Shown: one piece after another, positions 63,614 to 64,000 of the stretch
Numbering within the stretch: position 1 is the stretch's first letter
How the letters are laid out: each line of letters starts with the position of its first letter
DNA from: Alcanivoracaceae bacterium
Lineage (GTDB): Bacteria; Pseudomonadota; Gammaproteobacteria; Pseudomonadales; Alcanivoracaceae
Reading direction: 5' to 3'
NCBI GenBank assembly: GCA_023146255.1
Contig: JAGLCJ010000010.1
Location: 62,001-126,000 of the forward strand
Length of the DNA stretch: 64,000 nt
Made by a program: the position numbers and the translations under genes
The notes under the pieces: generated by a model
Databases searched by the model: none
The model's input: only the letters and a program-made list of their open reading frames with translations
Told to the model about the DNA's origin: nothing

Positions 63614-64000
63614 GGTCGAATTTCCTCAAGTAGTAGCTTCTCGATTACCGGCAGACGATCCTGCCCCCATACGGTCACGCCACGCAAACGGAAGGTCGGT
63701 ACGCCCCAGCTTCCGGCCGCAACCATCTCGTTGCGATTATTCGTCGCCTGCTCAATCCAGCCATTATCCTTCAGCGCCTGTTGCGCATCGGACCATTTCA
63801 GACCCGCAGCTTCGACCACCGACCTTAGTCCCGCATCGTTAGCAACATTGACGCCGCGGCTCCAGATTGCCCGGGTCGCCTCCGTTACAAAACGGGCCAG
63901 CTTCTTTTCCCTTTCCGCCAGCGGCCAGATTGCCATGCAGCGTTCCACTCCGGTGCCCACCGGGTCGCAGATCTTGCCAAATGGCACCTGAGCGCGAGCC
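63610..64000 (-). CDS. DsbA-family protein (2-hydroxychromene-2-carboxylate isomerase/kappa-GST-like), N-terminus cut by window edge
   Basis: The frame is open to the edge of the window; the visible 129 residues are the C-terminal part of a DsbA-like thioredoxin fold: AIWPLAEREKKLARFVTEATRAIWSRGVNVANDAGLRSVVEAAGLKWSDAQQALKDNGWIEQATNNRNEMVAAGSWGVPTFRLRGVTVWGQDRLPVIEKLL. The cis-proline loop (GVPTFRL) and the insertion helices suit the HCCA isomerase/kappa-class glutathione transferase group. The active-site N-terminus is missing, so substrate cannot be judged. It is the upstream gene of the MAPEG-DUF423-thiS-thiG run. Confidence 0.83.
   Translation of the reverse strand, partial: ARAQVPFGKICDPVGTGVERCMAIWPLAEREKKLARFVTEATRAIWSRGVNVANDAGLRSVVEAAGLKWSDAQQALKDNGWIEQATNNRNEMVAAGSWGVPTFRLRGVTVWGQDRLPVIEKLLLEEIRP

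Noticed and set aside
1..64000. tRNA, rRNA, prophage or complete IS elements
   Set aside because: Intergenic gaps are short and I saw no cloverleaf with CCA-type ends, no rRNA motifs, no integrase or transposase genes. A tRNAscan or ISfinder search would settle this.

Overview
The window is a GC-rich gammaproteobacterial chromosome segment, and an Alcanivorax-type hydrocarbon-degrading marine bacterium (or a close relative) is the best guess. Evidence for this: two alkane 1-monooxygenase (AlkB) genes, one of them divergent from a FadR/FCD-type GntR regulator; a cytochrome P450 with its own AraC regulator; and housekeeping gene orders that I recall from Pseudomonas, such as def-fmt-rsmB-trkA facing tsaP-dprA-tsaC-hemF-aroE, metK next to an ArsR-methyltransferase gene, tkt-epd-pgk-fba, and serA facing a D-2-hydroxyglutarate dehydrogenase. 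The genus is inferred, not proven. I saw no rRNA, tRNA, CRISPR array, prophage or intact insertion sequence.

Layout. 1-4.8 kb: end of an RND adaptor gene, the RND pump and a 14-TM MFS exporter. 4.8-9.8 kb (minus strand): an S-adenosylmethionine-cycle block, ArsR-methyltransferase (SahR-like), metK, an SAH riboswitch, ahcY and metF, with two copies of an unusual hairpin element in the gaps. 9.8-13.8 kb: an accessory insertion with toxin-antitoxin module 1, P450 and divergent AraC, then toxin-antitoxin module 2. 13.9-19.2 kb: tkt, epd, pgk, fba. 19.3-24 kb: small metabolic and unknown genes (VOC protein, lipoprotein, DUF1622, FAD monooxygenase, flavin reductase, hydrolase, an 11-mer-rich periplasmic protein). 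24-27.8 kb (minus): an envelope lipoprotein cluster (COG3014, YcfL, LpoB, CsgG-like). 27.9-31.7 kb: serA, D2HGDH, the third hairpin element, an FAH-family gene. 31.7-44 kb: rpoH with a perfect CIRCE operator, GntR/alkB, a lipoprotein hydrolase, a 1531-residue autotransporter divergent from a TPR-sulfotransferase, and a second alkB. 44-50.3 kb (minus): def-fmt-rsmB-trkA-trkH-cysC. 50.4-55 kb (plus): tsaP, dprA, tsaC, hemF, aroE. 55-64 kb: gamma-carbonic anhydrase, prlC-yheV, trmB, a MATE pump, an orphan RHH protein, DUF805, thiS-thiG, DUF423, MAPEG and a DsbA-family gene cut by the window edge.

The most unusual signals are: (1) three copies of a ~110 bp element with a nearly invariant ~60 nt core and long inverted arms that are perfect, or nearly so, yet differ completely in sequence between copies; (2) a TPR-sulfotransferase gene divergent from a tyrosine-rich repeat autotransporter, with an APS kinase gene nearby, which could be a dedicated protein-sulfation pair; (3) a perfect CIRCE site in front of rpoH, linking HrcA to sigma-32; (4) a shared operator/promoter block in front of both alkB genes; (5) two apparent SAH sensors, one RNA and one protein, on the same metabolic block; (6) a 21-bp-periodic tandem repeat between araC and the P450 gene; and (7) three REP/REPIN-like elements.
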